DNA of 64,000 nt. It comes from Anaerobacillus alkalidiazotrophicus. GTDB lineage: Bacteria > Bacillota > Bacilli > Bacillales_H > Anaerobacillaceae. Positions 25,084 to 35,479 of this stretch are shown piece by piece. The stretch is taken from NCBI RefSeq assembly GCF_001866055.1, contig NZ_MLQS01000014.1, forward strand, positions 1 to 64,000, in the 5' to 3' direction. Position 1 is the first letter of the stretch; every line of letters starts with the position of its first letter. The position numbers and the translations under genes were made by a program. The notes beneath the pieces were generated by a model. It was not told the DNA's origin and did not search any database. It saw nothing but the letters and a program-made list of their open reading frames with translations.

Positions 25084-25296
25084 GGAGCGGATGAGATCAA
25101 GGGGAGAGACTGCAAAGGTTTATGAGTTATTAATTAATAAACCGAAACTTAGCTTTGATGCAGCGCCGAAGGAGCAAGCGTTTTATCGTGAATCTCTCAG
25201 GCAAAAAGACTCTTGTTTGACGCAACTCTGGAGAGTGTCATTAATGACCACCCACGAGGAAAATTCTAATTAATTTAGAATAAACTTTCTGGTTTA
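25084..25296 (+). promoter_or_regulatory. Glycine riboswitch (tandem gcvT type)
   Basis: Conserved blocks are in order: GGAGCGGATGAGATCAAGGG, GGAGAGACTGC, CAGCGCCGAAGGAGCAAG, AATCTCTCAGGCAAAAAGAC, ACTCTGGAGAGTG and a second, shorter aptamer core (CCACCCACGAGG ... AAACTTTCTGG). This is the layout of the Bacillus gcv leader. It is followed by a strong terminator and regulates gcvT-gcvPA-gcvPB, although a 314-bp repeat now lies in between. Confidence 0.94.
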
Positions 25297-25297
25297 A

Positions 25298-25339
25298 GGA
25301 CAGAGAAATACATCACTATGTATTTCTCTGTCCTTTTTT
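25298..25339 (+). terminator. Glycine riboswitch terminator
   Basis: GGACAGAGAAATACAT pairs with ATGTATTTCTCTGTCC around a 4-base loop, followed by six T. It is the expression platform of the gcv riboswitch. Confidence 0.92.
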
Positions 25340-25345
25340 GTATAA

Positions 25346-25659
25346 TCAGAATTTATAAGTTTCTAACTCGGAAACTGTCTAGCTTCAGCGCCTACGAGCT
25401 CGGTCACTTCAGTCAAGTTTCTGACTTCAATGACTACATGAATAACGTCTCTGAATAGCTTCATGCAGCTTTGCTTCGAGGAAGCCTACTTCGAAGCATT
25501 GCTGTAAGACGCAGAAGCACGCGGAAGCCAAAGAGCGGCTTCTGTCAAAGGCCGCCCCAGTGAAGCTACTACTTGGATTACTACAAAGCAGCTTTGCGAC
25601 GAGCGAACGGAGTGGCACAGGAGCAGCTGCTCGTGACCAAGGCGCTTGCGCTTTTCTTG
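25346..25659 (+). repeat. Repeat C, copy 3 (long form)
   Basis: Starts TCAGAATTTATAAGTTTCTAAC and ends GGCGCTTGCGCTTTTCTT (first string shortened from the family end). About 230 bp of C/G-richer interior is unlike the other copies. It lies between the gcv terminator and gcvT. A GTACTTTAA/TTAAAGTAC hairpin follows directly. Confidence 0.85.
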
Positions 25660-25800
25660 TACTTTAAGTTTAACTTCGCTTAAGGATTAAAGTACAAAAA
25701 ACTAAGGCTTTCGCTATAGAACTTATTTGGGCGTTGGGGCGAAGAGTGAGTAAAGGTAGTATGTAGGGATTATAAAATTTAGAAGTAATGGAGGGATTTG

Positions 25801-26898
25801 GTGAGTGATTTTAAACGTACACCACTTTTTGAAATATACAAAGAGTATGGTGGCAAAACAATTGATTTTGGTGGTTGGGAACTTCCGGTTCAATTTAGTA
25901 GCATTAAAGAAGAGCATGAGGCCGTTAGAGAACGAGCTGGTCTTTTTGACGTTTCACATATGGGAGAGTTTTTAATTACAGGAATTGGTGCAGAAAATTT
26001 CTTGCAAAAGTTAGTAACGAATGATGTTTCGAAATTGAAAGTTGAAGCAGCTCAATATACGGCTATGTGCTATAAAGATGGTGGTACTGTAGATGACCTA
26101 ATTATCTACAAAAGAGATGAGAATGAATTTTTGGTTGTTGTAAATGCATCAAATATAGAAAAAGATTTTCAGTGGATGGAACAGCAATTATTGCCGGGTG
26201 TAGAGTTGAAAAATGTTTCTAAACAAGTTTCTCAATTAGCGCTGCAGGGCCCTTTGGCAGAGAAAGTTCTTCAAAAGCTAACGAAAACAAATTTAGCTGA
26301 AATCACTTTTTTTACATTTCGAGATGAGATTGATTTACAAGGGGTAAAAGCTTTAGTTTCGAGAACGGGTTATACTGGCGAAGACGGGTTTGAAATTTAT
26401 TGTAATAATAAAGATGTAGTTTTCCTTTGGAGAGAATTATTAGAAGTAGGGAAAGACGAAGGGCTAATGCCTTGTGGCCTTGGAGCACGAGATACTTTAC
26501 GTTTTGAAGCAAGACTACCTTTATACGGTCAAGAGTTAACAAAAGATATTACACCTATTGAGGCTGGAATTGGCTTTGCTGTAAAAGTTGATAAGGAAAT
26601 AGAGTTTATTGGGAAAAAGATTCTGAAACTCCAAAAAGAAAAAGGTCTGCAAAAGCGGATCGTAGGTATTGAAATGATTGAAAAAGGAATACCAAGAACA
26701 GGCTATGAAGTATTTGTTGGTGAGGAGAAGGTTGGTTTTGTAACTAGTGGGACTCATTCACCAACTCTTAAGAAAAATATTGGATTGGCATTAGTTGATA
26801 TTGAATTTGCACCTTTAAATACTTTAGTTGAAGTTCAAATTAGGAAAAAACGATTAAAAGCAAAAGTTGTCAGTACACCATTTTATAAACGGTCGTGA
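25801..26898 (+). CDS. gcvT: Glycine cleavage system aminomethyltransferase (T protein)
   Basis: A 365-residue T protein that transfers the methylene group from the H-protein-bound aminomethyl to tetrahydrofolate. Motifs: [10 protein letters not shown] near 26, [12 protein letters not shown] near 47, [13 protein letters not shown] near 95 and [19 protein letters not shown] near 225. I prefer the GTG at 25801 over the adjacent TTG at 25798 because of spacing from GGAGGG. It is the first gene of the glycine-riboswitch operon. Confidence 0.95.
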   Translation: MSDFKRTPLFEIYKEYGGKTIDFGGWELPVQFSSIKEEHEAVRERAGLFDVSHMGEFLITGIGAENFLQKLVTNDVSKLKVEAAQYTAMCYKDGGTVDDLIIYKRDENEFLVVVNASNIEKDFQWMEQQLLPGVELKNVSKQVSQLALQGPLAEKVLQKLTKTNLAEITFFTFRDEIDLQGVKALVSRTGYTGEDGFEIYCNNKDVVFLWRELLEVGKDEGLMPCGLGARDTLRFEARLPLYGQELTKDITPIEAGIGFAVKVDKEIEFIGKKILKLQKEKGLQKRIVGIEMIEKGIPRTGYEVFVGEEKVGFVTSGTHSPTLKKNIGLALVDIEFAPLNTLVEVQIRKKRLKAKVVSTPFYKRS

Positions 26899-26934
26899 GT
26901 AGGCCTTACACATTTCTAATAAGGGGGAAGTAAA

Positions 26935-28284
26935 TTGAAATTTCGTTATTTGCCAATCACTGAGCAAGATAAGAAAGAAATGATGGAAACGATAGGGGTT
27001 ATGTCCATCGATGAATTGTTTGCAGATATTCCTGAAAAAATTCGTTTAAAAGGGGAAATGAATTTAAAGGATGCACTTTCAGAGCCAGACACCGTTAAAG
27101 AGTTAGTGAGAATGGCAAGTAAAAATGCTGACAGTAAGAACTACACATCTTTTTTGGGAGCCGGGGTTTATGAACATTACATCCCTTCTGTTGTGGATCA
27201 TGTAATTTCAAGATCTGAGTTTTATACAGCTTACACACCTTATCAACCTGAAATTTCACAAGGGGAATTGCAAGCAATTTTTGAATACCAAACAATGATT
27301 AGTGAACTAACTGGAATGGATTTAGCTAACTCTTCAATGTACGATGGGCCAACTGCATTAGCAGAAGCTGCAATGATGAGCGCTGGTCAGACGAAGAAAA
27401 AGACCATTCTTGTTTCAAAAACAGTTCATCCTGAGGCAAGAGATGTACTAATAACTAATGCAAAAGGCCAAAACTTAACAGTGCTAGAGATTGAAATGCA
27501 AGACGGTATAACGAGTTTAATAGATTTAAAAGAAAAATATAATGATGAAACGGCTTGTGTTATTGTTCAATATCCGAACTTTTTAGGTAATATTGAAAAC
27601 TTAGCTGAAATTGAAGAAATAGCTCATTCAGGTAAAGGACTTTTTGTTGTATCAAGTAATCCTTTGGCTTTAGGAGCATTGAAACCACCAGGGAAATTTG
27701 GCGCTGATATTGTAGTAGGAGATGCTCAACCATTTGGAATTCCTGCTCAATTTGGTGGTCCTCACTGTGGCTTTTTTGCTACAACATCAAAGCTTATGCG
27801 AAAAGTACCAGGGAGATTAGTAGGACAAACAACCGATGATAAAGGTCAGCGAGGTTTTGTTTTAACATTACAAGCACGTGAACAACATATTCGTCGCGAT
27901 AAAGCTACTTCCAATATTTGCTCAAACCAAGCTCTTAATGCATTAGCAGCTTCTGTTGCTATGAGTGCTTTAGGTAAAGTTGGGATAAAGGAAATGGCAT
28001 TACAAAACATTCAGAAGGCAAATTATGCGAAGCAAACCTTTATTAATAATGGTTTTACAATTGGTTTCCCTAATAGGGCAATTTTCAATGAGTTTATTAT
28101 AAAACTTACTAAACCTGTTAAAGAAGTAAATGAACTGTTATTCAAACAAGGAATTATCGGTGGCTATGATTTAGGAAAAGATTACCCTGAATTAGATGGG
28201 TATATGCTTATTGCAGTTACAGAGCTAAGAACAAAAGCAGAAATTGATAATCTTGTTTCTGAATTGGGGGGAGTAAAAGAATGA
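26935..28284 (+). CDS. gcvPA: Glycine dehydrogenase (decarboxylating) subunit 1
   Basis: A 449-residue N-terminal half of the P protein, which decarboxylates glycine and loads the H-protein lipoate. It begins at a TTG preceded by AAGGGGGAAG. The typical segments [20 protein letters not shown] near 63 and [20 protein letters not shown] near 102 are present, as are [13 protein letters not shown] and GGPHCGFFA. The PLP lysine is in the other subunit. It overlaps gcvPB by 4 bases, as in other Bacilli. Confidence 0.95.
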   Translation: MKFRYLPITEQDKKEMMETIGVMSIDELFADIPEKIRLKGEMNLKDALSEPDTVKELVRMASKNADSKNYTSFLGAGVYEHYIPSVVDHVISRSEFYTAYTPYQPEISQGELQAIFEYQTMISELTGMDLANSSMYDGPTALAEAAMMSAGQTKKKTILVSKTVHPEARDVLITNAKGQNLTVLEIEMQDGITSLIDLKEKYNDETACVIVQYPNFLGNIENLAEIEEIAHSGKGLFVVSSNPLALGALKPPGKFGADIVVGDAQPFGIPAQFGGPHCGFFATTSKLMRKVPGRLVGQTTDDKGQRGFVLTLQAREQHIRRDKATSNICSNQALNALAASVAMSALGKVGIKEMALQNIQKANYAKQTFINNGFTIGFPNRAIFNEFIIKLTKPVKEVNELLFKQGIIGGYDLGKDYPELDGYMLIAVTELRTKAEIDNLVSELGGVKE

Positions 28285-29735
28285 GAAATCAACCATTAAT
28301 TTTTGAGCAAAGTAAAGTCGGAAGAATAAGCTATAGTTTACCTATCTTAGATATTCCAGAACAAGAGTTAACCGATATACTCCCACTACAATTTATTAGA
28401 GATGAGGAACCAGAATTACCAGAAGTATCTGAACTTCAGCTTATTCGTCATTATACGGCTCTTTCAAAGAGAAATCATGGTGTAGATTCTGGATTTTACC
28501 CGTTAGGTTCTTGTACGATGAAATATAATCCAAAAATTAATGAAGATATTGCCAGATTAACTGGCTTTTCGCATATCCATCCGCTCCAAGATGAAAATAC
28601 AGTTCAAGGTGCCCTAGAATTACTATATGATCTCCAAGTTTCATTAGCAGAAATTACTGGGATGGATGAGGTAACTTTACAACCAGCAGCAGGTGCTCAC
28701 GGTGAATGGACAGGATTAATGCTGATTCGTGCATTTCATGAAAAGAATGGGGATTTTCATCGTACGAAAGTAATTGTACCTGATTCAGCACATGGTACGA
28801 ATCCTGCATCGGCAACAGTTGCTGGCTTCGAAACAATAACTGTACGTTCTAACAATAAAGGGGTAGTAGACTTAGAGCATTTACGTGAGGTAGTAGGAGA
28901 AGATACAGCTGCATTAATGTTAACAAACCCAAATACATTAGGTTTATTTGAAGAAAATATTATTGAGATGGCAGAGATCATTCATAATGCAGGTGGTAAA
29001 CTTTATTATGATGGTGCGAATTCAAATGCCATATTAGGAATTGCTCGACCAGGTGATATGGGCTTTGATGTAGTTCATCTAAATCTTCATAAAACATTTA
29101 CTGGGCCCCATGGTGGTGGTGGACCCGGCTCAGGACCAGTGGGAGTGAAAAATGAGTTAATACCATTTTTACCTAAACCGGTCATCGCAAAAGATGGAGA
29201 ACGCTATTATTTTGATTATGATCGTCCGGAAACTATTGGACGTGTAAAACCTTATTACGGCAATTTTGGAATTAATGTACGTGCATACACGTATATTCGC
29301 ACAATGGGGCCAGAAGGATTGCGTAAAGTATCTGAAGATGCCGTTTTAAATGCTAACTATATGTTTAGACGCCTACAACCATATTTCGATGCACCTTATA
29401 CTCAGCATTGTAAACATGAGTTTGTGCTTTCTGGTAAACTCCAAAAGAAATTAGGGGTAAGAACATTAGATATTGCTAAACGTCTACTAGACTTTGGTTA
29501 TCATCCACCAACCATATATTTTCCATTAAATGTGGAAGAGTGTTTAATGATCGAACCAACAGAGACAGAATCGAAAGAAACGTTGGATGAATTTATTGAA
29601 GTAATGATACAAATAGCAAAAGAAGTAGAAGAAAACCCTGAAATTGTTCAAGAAGCTCCACACCATACGGTTATTGGGCGTCTTGATGAAACAACTGCCG
29701 CCAGAAAACCAGTACTAAAATATCAAAATAGTTGA
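28281..29735 (+). CDS. gcvPB: Glycine dehydrogenase (decarboxylating) subunit 2
   Basis: A 484-residue C-terminal half of the P protein carrying the PLP-binding lysine in [20 protein letters not shown] near 272. Other motifs: [20 protein letters not shown] near 67, [14 protein letters not shown] near 135 and [11 protein letters not shown] near 168. It forms the heterotetrameric P protein with gcvPA. It is the last gene of the operon, followed by a bidirectional terminator facing yqhL. No H-protein gene is nearby. Confidence 0.95.
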   Translation: MRNQPLIFEQSKVGRISYSLPILDIPEQELTDILPLQFIRDEEPELPEVSELQLIRHYTALSKRNHGVDSGFYPLGSCTMKYNPKINEDIARLTGFSHIHPLQDENTVQGALELLYDLQVSLAEITGMDEVTLQPAAGAHGEWTGLMLIRAFHEKNGDFHRTKVIVPDSAHGTNPASATVAGFETITVRSNNKGVVDLEHLREVVGEDTAALMLTNPNTLGLFEENIIEMAEIIHNAGGKLYYDGANSNAILGIARPGDMGFDVVHLNLHKTFTGPHGGGGPGSGPVGVKNELIPFLPKPVIAKDGERYYFDYDRPETIGRVKPYYGNFGINVRAYTYIRTMGPEGLRKVSEDAVLNANYMFRRLQPYFDAPYTQHCKHEFVLSGKLQKKLGVRTLDIAKRLLDFGYHPPTIYFPLNVEECLMIEPTETESKETLDEFIEVMIQIAKEVEENPEIVQEAPHHTVIGRLDETTAARKPVLKYQNS

Positions 29736-29745
29736 AATGAAAAAT

Positions 29746-29780
29746 GAAGGGGACTCCTTGGAGTCACCCTTCTATTTTTT
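29746..29780 (+). terminator. Terminator between gcvPB and yqhL
   Basis: GAAGGGGACTCC pairs with GGAGTCACCCTTC across a short loop, followed by TATTTTTT. It sits between convergent genes. Confidence 0.8.
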
Positions 29781-30158
29781 GACTTTTCCTGACCATTTAC
29801 GAAAGCCACCTTTTAAATGACTTAAATCTTCACAACTACGCTTCTTTTTTAAAAATTCAGCAGCACGCATACTTCTTGTACCATTCTGACAATATAGGTA
29901 TACGGGCTTGTCTGGTCTAATTTCATTAGACCTTTGACGTAATTGTGATAATGGGATGTTTCTTGCTCCTAAGATATGACCAGTTTCAAACTCGTTTTGC
30001 TCCCTAACATCAATTAATTGAGCTTTTCTATAACCTTGACGAAATTCTTCCTCATTTAGGTCCGTTAAGTATTTTGGTTTGATAAACCTTCTTACAATAA
30101 AATATACTAAAACGGCAGTCATAATTGCTAAAATCCAATTCATCTTTTGTGACAGCAC
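29772..30158 (-). CDS. yqhL: Membrane-anchored rhodanese-like protein YqhL
   Basis: A 128-residue protein: one N-terminal membrane helix (about 7-25), then a rhodanese domain with LIDVREQNEFETGHILGARN near 48 and active-site loop YCQNGTRS near 89, whose Cys can carry persulfide sulfur. The start may be the GTG at 30158 or the ATG at 30143; neither has an ideal site. It is the usual neighbour of gcv and lipM in Bacillus. The sulfur acceptor is unknown. Confidence 0.88.
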   Translation of the reverse strand: MLSQKMNWILAIMTAVLVYFIVRRFIKPKYLTDLNEEEFRQGYRKAQLIDVREQNEFETGHILGARNIPLSQLRQRSNEIRPDKPVYLYCQNGTRSMRAAEFLKKKRSCEDLSHLKGGFRKWSGKVKK

Positions 30159-30289
30159 CTTTCTAAAAAATTTTTGAAATTTGTTCTAGTAGGAATGTAA
30201 TCTTAAATAACAACTTAGAACCTTTATTTATATATTAATATATTATCAAATATAAATTAATCCATTCGTTTAATCAAGAAGGAATACAA

Positions 30290-30500
30290 ATAAAGCTGAA
30301 CTTCAATCAGTGGGGGGGTTCTTTCATCCCCCACTGATTGTTAGTTCAACTTATACCACAGGCATAAGAATAACTAATCATCAGCTTCACTGATGAAAGT
30401 TATACTATATCGGACCTTAAGGGGCAGTTAATCCCCCACCTAAATTTCTCGATTTTCTTACGTTTTGAGGTGGGGGTCTTACTGCACCTTAAGAGTGGGA
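30290..30500 (-). repeat. Repeat A, copy 3 (inverted)
   Basis: A full-length inverted copy: it begins ATAAAGCTGAACTTCAATC and ends CCTTAAGAGTGGGATAAAG (the reverse of TTTATCCCACTCTTAAGG). All three hairpins are retained with a few substitutions. It fills most of the yqhL-lipM gap. Confidence 0.88.
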
Positions 30501-30574
30501 TAAAGATGTTTGACAGTCGTTACATATATACTATAGATTAATGATAATAATTCAAGAATAGAAAGAGGAATATC

Positions 30575-31408
30575 ATGAGAGAAACATGGAATTTTATTAA
30601 TTCAGGTAAGTGTTCACCAGCCTATAATATGGCTTTAGATGAGGCGTTGTTAGAATGGCATAGTAAAGGTAAGATAAGGCCAACCATTCGTTTTTATGGT
30701 TGGGAACCAGCTACATTATCTATTGGTTATTTCCAAAAAGTTGAAAAAGAAATTAATTTGGAAGCGGTAAAAAAGTATGAATTGGGTTTTGTTAGGCGGC
30801 CAACAGGCGGAAGAGGTGTGCTACATGATAAGGAACTTACATATAGTGTTATTGTTTCAGAGAATCATCCGAAGATGCCAAAGGGAGTTACCGAATCTTA
30901 TAGAATTATTTCAGAAGGCGTCTTAGAAGGATTTAAACAATTGGGACTTGATGCTTATTTTGCCATTCCAAAAACAAAGGAGGACCAGGAAAATTTGAAA
31001 AATCCACGTTCAGCAGTTTGCTTTGATGCACCATCCTGGTATGAACTCGTTGTAGAAGGTAGAAAAGTAGCAGGAAGTGCTCAAACTAGGCAAAAAAATG
31101 TCATTTTACAGCATGGGTCTATTATATTAGAACTCGATGAAACTAAACTTTTTGATTTATTTAAATTTCCAAATGAGCGAGTCCGAGATCGTTTATTAAA
31201 AGGTTTTAGTCAAAAAGCGGTTCCTATTAATGAGTTAATTAAAAATAAGGTTACAATTTATGATGCAGAGGTTGCTTTCAAAAGAGGCTTTGAAAAAGGG
31301 TTGCAAATTGATTTAGTGCCTTATCAACTATCTGAAGAGCAAGAAACATACGTACATGAACTAGCTGTAAAACGGTATGCAAATGATGAGTGGAATTTCC
31401 GAAGGTAA
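30575..31408 (+). CDS. lipM: Octanoyl-[GcvH]:protein transferase
   Basis: A 277-residue LipB/LplA-family octanoyltransferase that moves octanoate from ACP to GcvH, the first step of lipoate assembly. The catalytic Cys is C149 in SAVCFDAPS and the conserved Lys is K164 in [27 protein letters not shown] near 75 is the acyl-pocket motif. Its position near gcv is conserved in Bacillus and fits its role in supplying the H protein. GAAAGAGG precedes the ATG. Confidence 0.94.
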   Translation: MRETWNFINSGKCSPAYNMALDEALLEWHSKGKIRPTIRFYGWEPATLSIGYFQKVEKEINLEAVKKYELGFVRRPTGGRGVLHDKELTYSVIVSENHPKMPKGVTESYRIISEGVLEGFKQLGLDAYFAIPKTKEDQENLKNPRSAVCFDAPSWYELVVEGRKVAGSAQTRQKNVILQHGSIILELDETKLFDLFKFPNERVRDRLLKGFSQKAVPINELIKNKVTIYDAEVAFKRGFEKGLQIDLVPYQLSEEQETYVHELAVKRYANDEWNFRR

Positions 31409-31427
31409 TACGAAATTCAAATCATAC

Positions 31428-31461
31428 AAAAGGAAGCCTAAAACTCAGAAGGCTTCCTTTT
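31428..31461 (+). terminator. Terminator between lipM and dat
   Basis: AAAAGGAAGCCT pairs with AGGCTTCCTTTT, with A/T tails on both sides, so it serves both convergent genes. Confidence 0.85.
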
Positions 31462-31467
31462 ATATGA

Positions 31468-32313
31468 TTACTTACAATGTATTTCTACATATTTATTAAA
31501 CGACTGTTGTAAAGTTTTTGTAATCTCACCTATTTGAAAAGTAGCATCAACATCACCAATTGTCTTTCTTATTGGGGTTATTTCTTGTGTAGTACTAGTA
31601 ATAAAAGCTTCGTCTGCACCTTTTAGCTGTTGTAAAGAAATAGCTTCTTCTATTACCTGGATATTGTTTTTACGAGCGAGCTGTATTACAAGTTGTCTTG
31701 TAATACCATTTAATATCAAGTTTGATGCAGGATGGGTATATAATGTTCTGTTTTTTACAATAAAGATGTTTGACGAGGAGCCCTCAGTGATATTACCGTT
31801 ACGATGCATAACTCCTTCTTGACATTGTTTATCAAAGGCATTTCTTTTTATCATTGTATTGCCTAATAAATTAATTGTTTTAATATCACAACGTAACCAA
31901 CGAATATCTTCTGTTACAAAAACATGTATCCCCTTTTGTTTTGGTTTTTCTGGGAATTTCATTTCTCTACTAAAACCTGTAATTATGCCGTTTGAATCAC
32001 GTTCATAAAGGTGAGATCGGGGTGAAACACCTCTAGTCATTTGTACATAAATAATCCCATTGTCGATTTTATTCGCATTCTTTAATTGATGTAATAGTTT
32101 TTCTAACTCATTTTTGTCGTAAGGAAGTTTTATTTCTAATTTTCTTGCACTATCTTCAAATCGATCTAAGTGCTCGTCTAGTGTAAAAAGTTTACTGTTA
32201 TAGATGGGAATTACTTCATATATTCCATCACCGAAGTTATACCCACGGTCTTCCATATCAATTTTTACATTCTTTCGTTCCGTAATTTGATCGTTAAGTA
32301 GAACATAGCTCAT
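31468..32313 (-). CDS. dat: D-amino acid aminotransferase
   Basis: A 281-residue fold-type IV PLP aminotransferase resembling Bacillus D-alanine aminotransferase, which interconverts D-alanine and D-glutamate for cell-wall synthesis. DRGYNFGDGIYEVIPIYN near 22, the PLP lysine in CDIKTINLLGNTM near 144, EGSSSNIFIV near 176 and FITSTTQEITPI near 238 are the family motifs. It is not part of the usual yqh order here. SD-like GGAGGAATG precedes the ATG. Branched-chain or 4-amino-4-deoxychorismate lyase activity is a less likely alternative. Confidence 0.88.
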   Translation of the reverse strand: MSYVLLNDQITERKNVKIDMEDRGYNFGDGIYEVIPIYNSKLFTLDEHLDRFEDSARKLEIKLPYDKNELEKLLHQLKNANKIDNGIIYVQMTRGVSPRSHLYERDSNGIITGFSREMKFPEKPKQKGIHVFVTEDIRWLRCDIKTINLLGNTMIKRNAFDKQCQEGVMHRNGNITEGSSSNIFIVKNRTLYTHPASNLILNGITRQLVIQLARKNNIQVIEEAISLQQLKGADEAFITSTTQEITPIRKTIGDVDATFQIGEITKTLQQSFNKYVEIHCK

Positions 32314-32596
32314 CTTTTTTCATTCCTCCAGTATATTACAATTCTACATATATTAATGGGTTTATGTATAAGTAAGTATAGATAAAATTTATTTATGTTT
32401 CTATTGAAAATATTTTTTTGTGGATTAAATTTAACAAATGCTTTTATTATCAGCACTTATAAGACATTTTTCTAATGCAAATAAGAAAAATGTCCATATT
32501 TATTATTTTTTAAGGGATTTTGTTAGAATTTCTACATTTTTCTTTTATATTTATTCTCTTTTAAAGTTGACAAAAATAAAATTTTTCCGATTGATA

Positions 32597-32643
32597 ACAA
32601 TATATAGTATTTTGGTGTTATATTTGAACACTATATATTGAAT
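32597..32643 (+). promoter_or_regulatory. Two NrdR boxes upstream of nrdJ
   Basis: ACACTATATATTGAAT (32628-32643) matches the NrdR box acaCwATATaTwgTgt at 14 of 16 positions. A weaker box ACAATATATAGTATTT lies at 32597-32612, exactly 31 bp upstream, the three-turn spacing usual for NrdR. The rest of the 32314-32776 gap is very AT-rich with no other element recognised; I see no cobalamin riboswitch. Confidence 0.8.
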
Positions 32644-32782
32644 AGTTGTTATTTCTATGGTAAGCTTAGACAAGCTATCATGAGAAATGTTTTGGTATCA
32701 AATACCAAAAATGGTAAAAAAACTCACGTATATTTTTTACATCATGAAAATGTATATTATTTAATAAAAGGGGAGAATGCGT

Positions 32783-35344
32783 GTGGCGATGACAATGTCA
32801 AAAGTGATGCGAATTAATGTGGAGAGTCTTAACGAGGATATTAAACAATTTCCGCAAGTTCATCCAATCACATCGGACATGAGACTCAGTAAAAAAGGCG
32901 TATCACGTCTCGTAATGTTAGATCGTTATACCTTTAAAGATACGGAGAAAAAAACGTTAAAAGAAGGAGATTTTGTCGTCTTAACAGTAAAACAAGATCC
33001 GAAATTTCCTGCTCGGGGATATGGCTTTATTCAAAACATTGACTGGGATAAAAGTGAAGCAAGTATTTTAGTTGACGAGGAATTTCAAGGAGTTTTAGAT
33101 AATCCGGAAGAAATCGCTACTGGAATTGTAACGAGAGCTCTTGATTCGATTGAAAAGCCCTTAGAAATATTCTATGAACAAATTGCCATGCGTAATGCAA
33201 CTGGACTTGCTTCGGTAGAAACCTCAGTGGAACGTAAGCAATCGTCTTTTCAAGAGTTTTATGAAGAACTAGTGAATCTCAATTTTATTCCAGCGGGAAG
33301 AGTACTATATGGTGCTGGGTCAGGCACAGACGTTACTTATTTCAATTGCTATGTTATGCCTTTCGTAAAAGACTCTAGAGGTGGAATATCAGAACACCGT
33401 ACTCAAGTGATGGAAATTATGAGCCGGGGTGGTGGCGTTGGAACGAACGGTTCAACTTTAAGGCCGAGAAATACACTTGCTAGAGGAGTTAATGGTAAGT
33501 CTTCTGGGTCAGTGTCTTGGTTAGATGATATTGCTAAACTCACACATTTAGTGGAACAAGGTGGCTCGCGTCGTGGCGCTCAAATGATCATGCTTGCAGA
33601 TTGGCATCCCGATATTTTAGAGTTCATCATTTCTAAAATGCAAAACCCAAAAATATTAAGATTTTTGTTAGAAAATACGAATGATTCTCAAATTAAGCAA
33701 CTTGTTAAGGATAAGCTCAAATTTACGCCTTTATCTGAAGTTGAAAAAGCAATGTATCAAGGAATTTTGAATTACCAAGCAATACCAGGCTTCGGTGGGT
33801 TTGATGAAAGTGTCTTTAAAGAAGCTGAAGAAAAGCTTAGCTTAGGTGGAACTTATAGTGTGAATAACCCTGAATTTTTAACAGGTGCAAATATCTCAAT
33901 ATGTTTAACACAAGAATTTATGAGAGCAGTAGAACACGATGAGGATTATCCACTACGTTTTCCTGATGTTGAAAATTATTCACCAGAAGAAATGGAAGCA
34001 TATAATCGCGATTGGAATAAGTATGGGGATGTTCGTGAGTGGGAAGCGCTAGGTTTCAATGTTAGGACATATCGTATGATTAAGGCACGTGAATTATGGA
34101 AGCTAGTAAATATTTGTGCAACATACTCAGCTGAGCCAGGGATTTTCTTTATTGATAATGCTAATGATATGACTAATGCAGTAGCATATGGTCAAAAAGT
34201 TGTAGCAACAAATCCTTGTGGAGAACAACCCCTTGCGCCATATAGTGTTTGTAACTTGGCTGCGATAAATTTAGCTGAAATGGCAAACAAAGAAACAAAG
34301 CAGGTTGATTTTGAAAAATTAAAACGTACGGTTAGTGTTGGTGTAAGAATGCAGGATAATGTTATTGACGCAACTCCGTACTTCTTAGATGCTAATACAA
34401 AAATGGCAAAGGGAGAGAGACGTGTAGGTTTAGGGGTAATGGGTTTACATGACTTATTAATCTATACTGAAACTGTTTATGGATCCAAAAAAGGTAATCA
34501 GTTAATTGATCAAATTTTCGAAACAATTGCTACGACTGCTTACCGAACAAGCATCGAGCTTGCAAAAGAAAAAGGTAGCTTCCCGTTTTTACTTGGAGAA
34601 AGCGATGGCGAAACACAATTACTACGTGAAAAATTTATTAATAGTGGTTATATGAGAAAAATGCCTGAAGATATCCGTCAAGATATTCTGAAATATGGCA
34701 TTAGAAATTCGCACTTATTAACTGTTGCCCCTACTGGAAGTACAGGAACGATGGTAGGAGTTAGCACAGGACTTGAGCCTTACTACTCATTCTCTTATTA
34801 TCGTAGTGGCCGTTTAGGTAAGTTTATTGAAGTAAAAGCAGGAATTGTAGAAGAATATTATAACGCTAATCCAGATGCTGATCCTAATCAATTACCTGAA
34901 TGGTTTATCTCAACAATGGATTTATCTCCAGAGGCTCATGCGGACGTTCAATGCATTATTCAACGTTGGGTAGATAGTTCATTATCTAAAACTGTTAATG
35001 CTCCGCGAGGATATACAGTTGATCAAGTTCAAGCTGTATATGAACGTTTATACCGAGGTGGTGCTAAAGGTGGCACTGTTTACGTAGACGGTAGTCGTGA
35101 TGCTCAAGTACTTTCTTTAACTGCAGAAGAAAATAAATTAGAGGATATTAATGTTGAGGAGAAAAAGACAGCGAAGCAACAAGTGGTTCTTCTTGATACA
35201 ATTGCTGATCTACGGTCTACATCAGTAACAATTGGGTCAGAAGTTGGAAACACTTGCCCAGTTTGCCGTACAGGTACAGTTGAGGATATAGGCGGATGTA
35301 ATACATGCACAAATTGTAATGCTCAATTAAAGTGTGGACTATAA
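32783..35344 (+). CDS. nrdJ: Adenosylcobalamin-dependent ribonucleotide reductase (class II)
   Basis: An 853-residue class II reductase making deoxyribonucleotides independent of oxygen. An N-terminal extension (1-150) precedes the barrel, with FIPAGRVLYGAG near 172, GGGVGTNGSTLRPRN near 215 and the active-site NPCGEQPLAPYSVCN loop near 475. VAPTGSTGTMVGVSTG lies near 650. The C-terminus ends in a cysteine cluster, CPVC ... CNTCTNC ... CGL, for thiol recycling and zinc. The GTG at 32783 is preferred because AAGGGGAG lies 7 bases upstream. NrdR boxes lie upstream. Confidence 0.94.
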   Translation: MAMTMSKVMRINVESLNEDIKQFPQVHPITSDMRLSKKGVSRLVMLDRYTFKDTEKKTLKEGDFVVLTVKQDPKFPARGYGFIQNIDWDKSEASILVDEEFQGVLDNPEEIATGIVTRALDSIEKPLEIFYEQIAMRNATGLASVETSVERKQSSFQEFYEELVNLNFIPAGRVLYGAGSGTDVTYFNCYVMPFVKDSRGGISEHRTQVMEIMSRGGGVGTNGSTLRPRNTLARGVNGKSSGSVSWLDDIAKLTHLVEQGGSRRGAQMIMLADWHPDILEFIISKMQNPKILRFLLENTNDSQIKQLVKDKLKFTPLSEVEKAMYQGILNYQAIPGFGGFDESVFKEAEEKLSLGGTYSVNNPEFLTGANISICLTQEFMRAVEHDEDYPLRFPDVENYSPEEMEAYNRDWNKYGDVREWEALGFNVRTYRMIKARELWKLVNICATYSAEPGIFFIDNANDMTNAVAYGQKVVATNPCGEQPLAPYSVCNLAAINLAEMANKETKQVDFEKLKRTVSVGVRMQDNVIDATPYFLDANTKMAKGERRVGLGVMGLHDLLIYTETVYGSKKGNQLIDQIFETIATTAYRTSIELAKEKGSFPFLLGESDGETQLLREKFINSGYMRKMPEDIRQDILKYGIRNSHLLTVAPTGSTGTMVGVSTGLEPYYSFSYYRSGRLGKFIEVKAGIVEEYYNANPDADPNQLPEWFISTMDLSPEAHADVQCIIQRWVDSSLSKTVNAPRGYTVDQVQAVYERLYRGGAKGGTVYVDGSRDAQVLSLTAEENKLEDINVEEKKTAKQQVVLLDTIADLRSTSVTIGSEVGNTCPVCRTGTVEDIGGCNTCTNCNAQLKCGL

Positions 35345-35479
35345 ATTTATATGGAGGGAGAGAACATTATGTATGTTCTCTCTTTTCCATTTTCGGTAGC
35401 TAATACACAAAAATAATATAATAAATCTGCACACCTTAATAAAGAATAAAGATACAATAAAATAAGGTGGTAAATAAAA

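Noticed and set aside
25091..25273. A 60-codon frame in the gcv leader
   Set aside because: It coincides with the conserved glycine riboswitch aptamers, whose sequence is explained by RNA structure.
32438..32641. A 67-codon frame in the nrdJ upstream region
   Set aside because: It has no ribosome binding site, a Phe/Ile-rich composition expected from AT-rich DNA, and it overlaps the NrdR boxes.
32314..32776. Possible cobalamin riboswitch before nrdJ
   Set aside because: I searched for the B12 box (GCCACTG) and conserved cores and found none; only NrdR boxes are supported.
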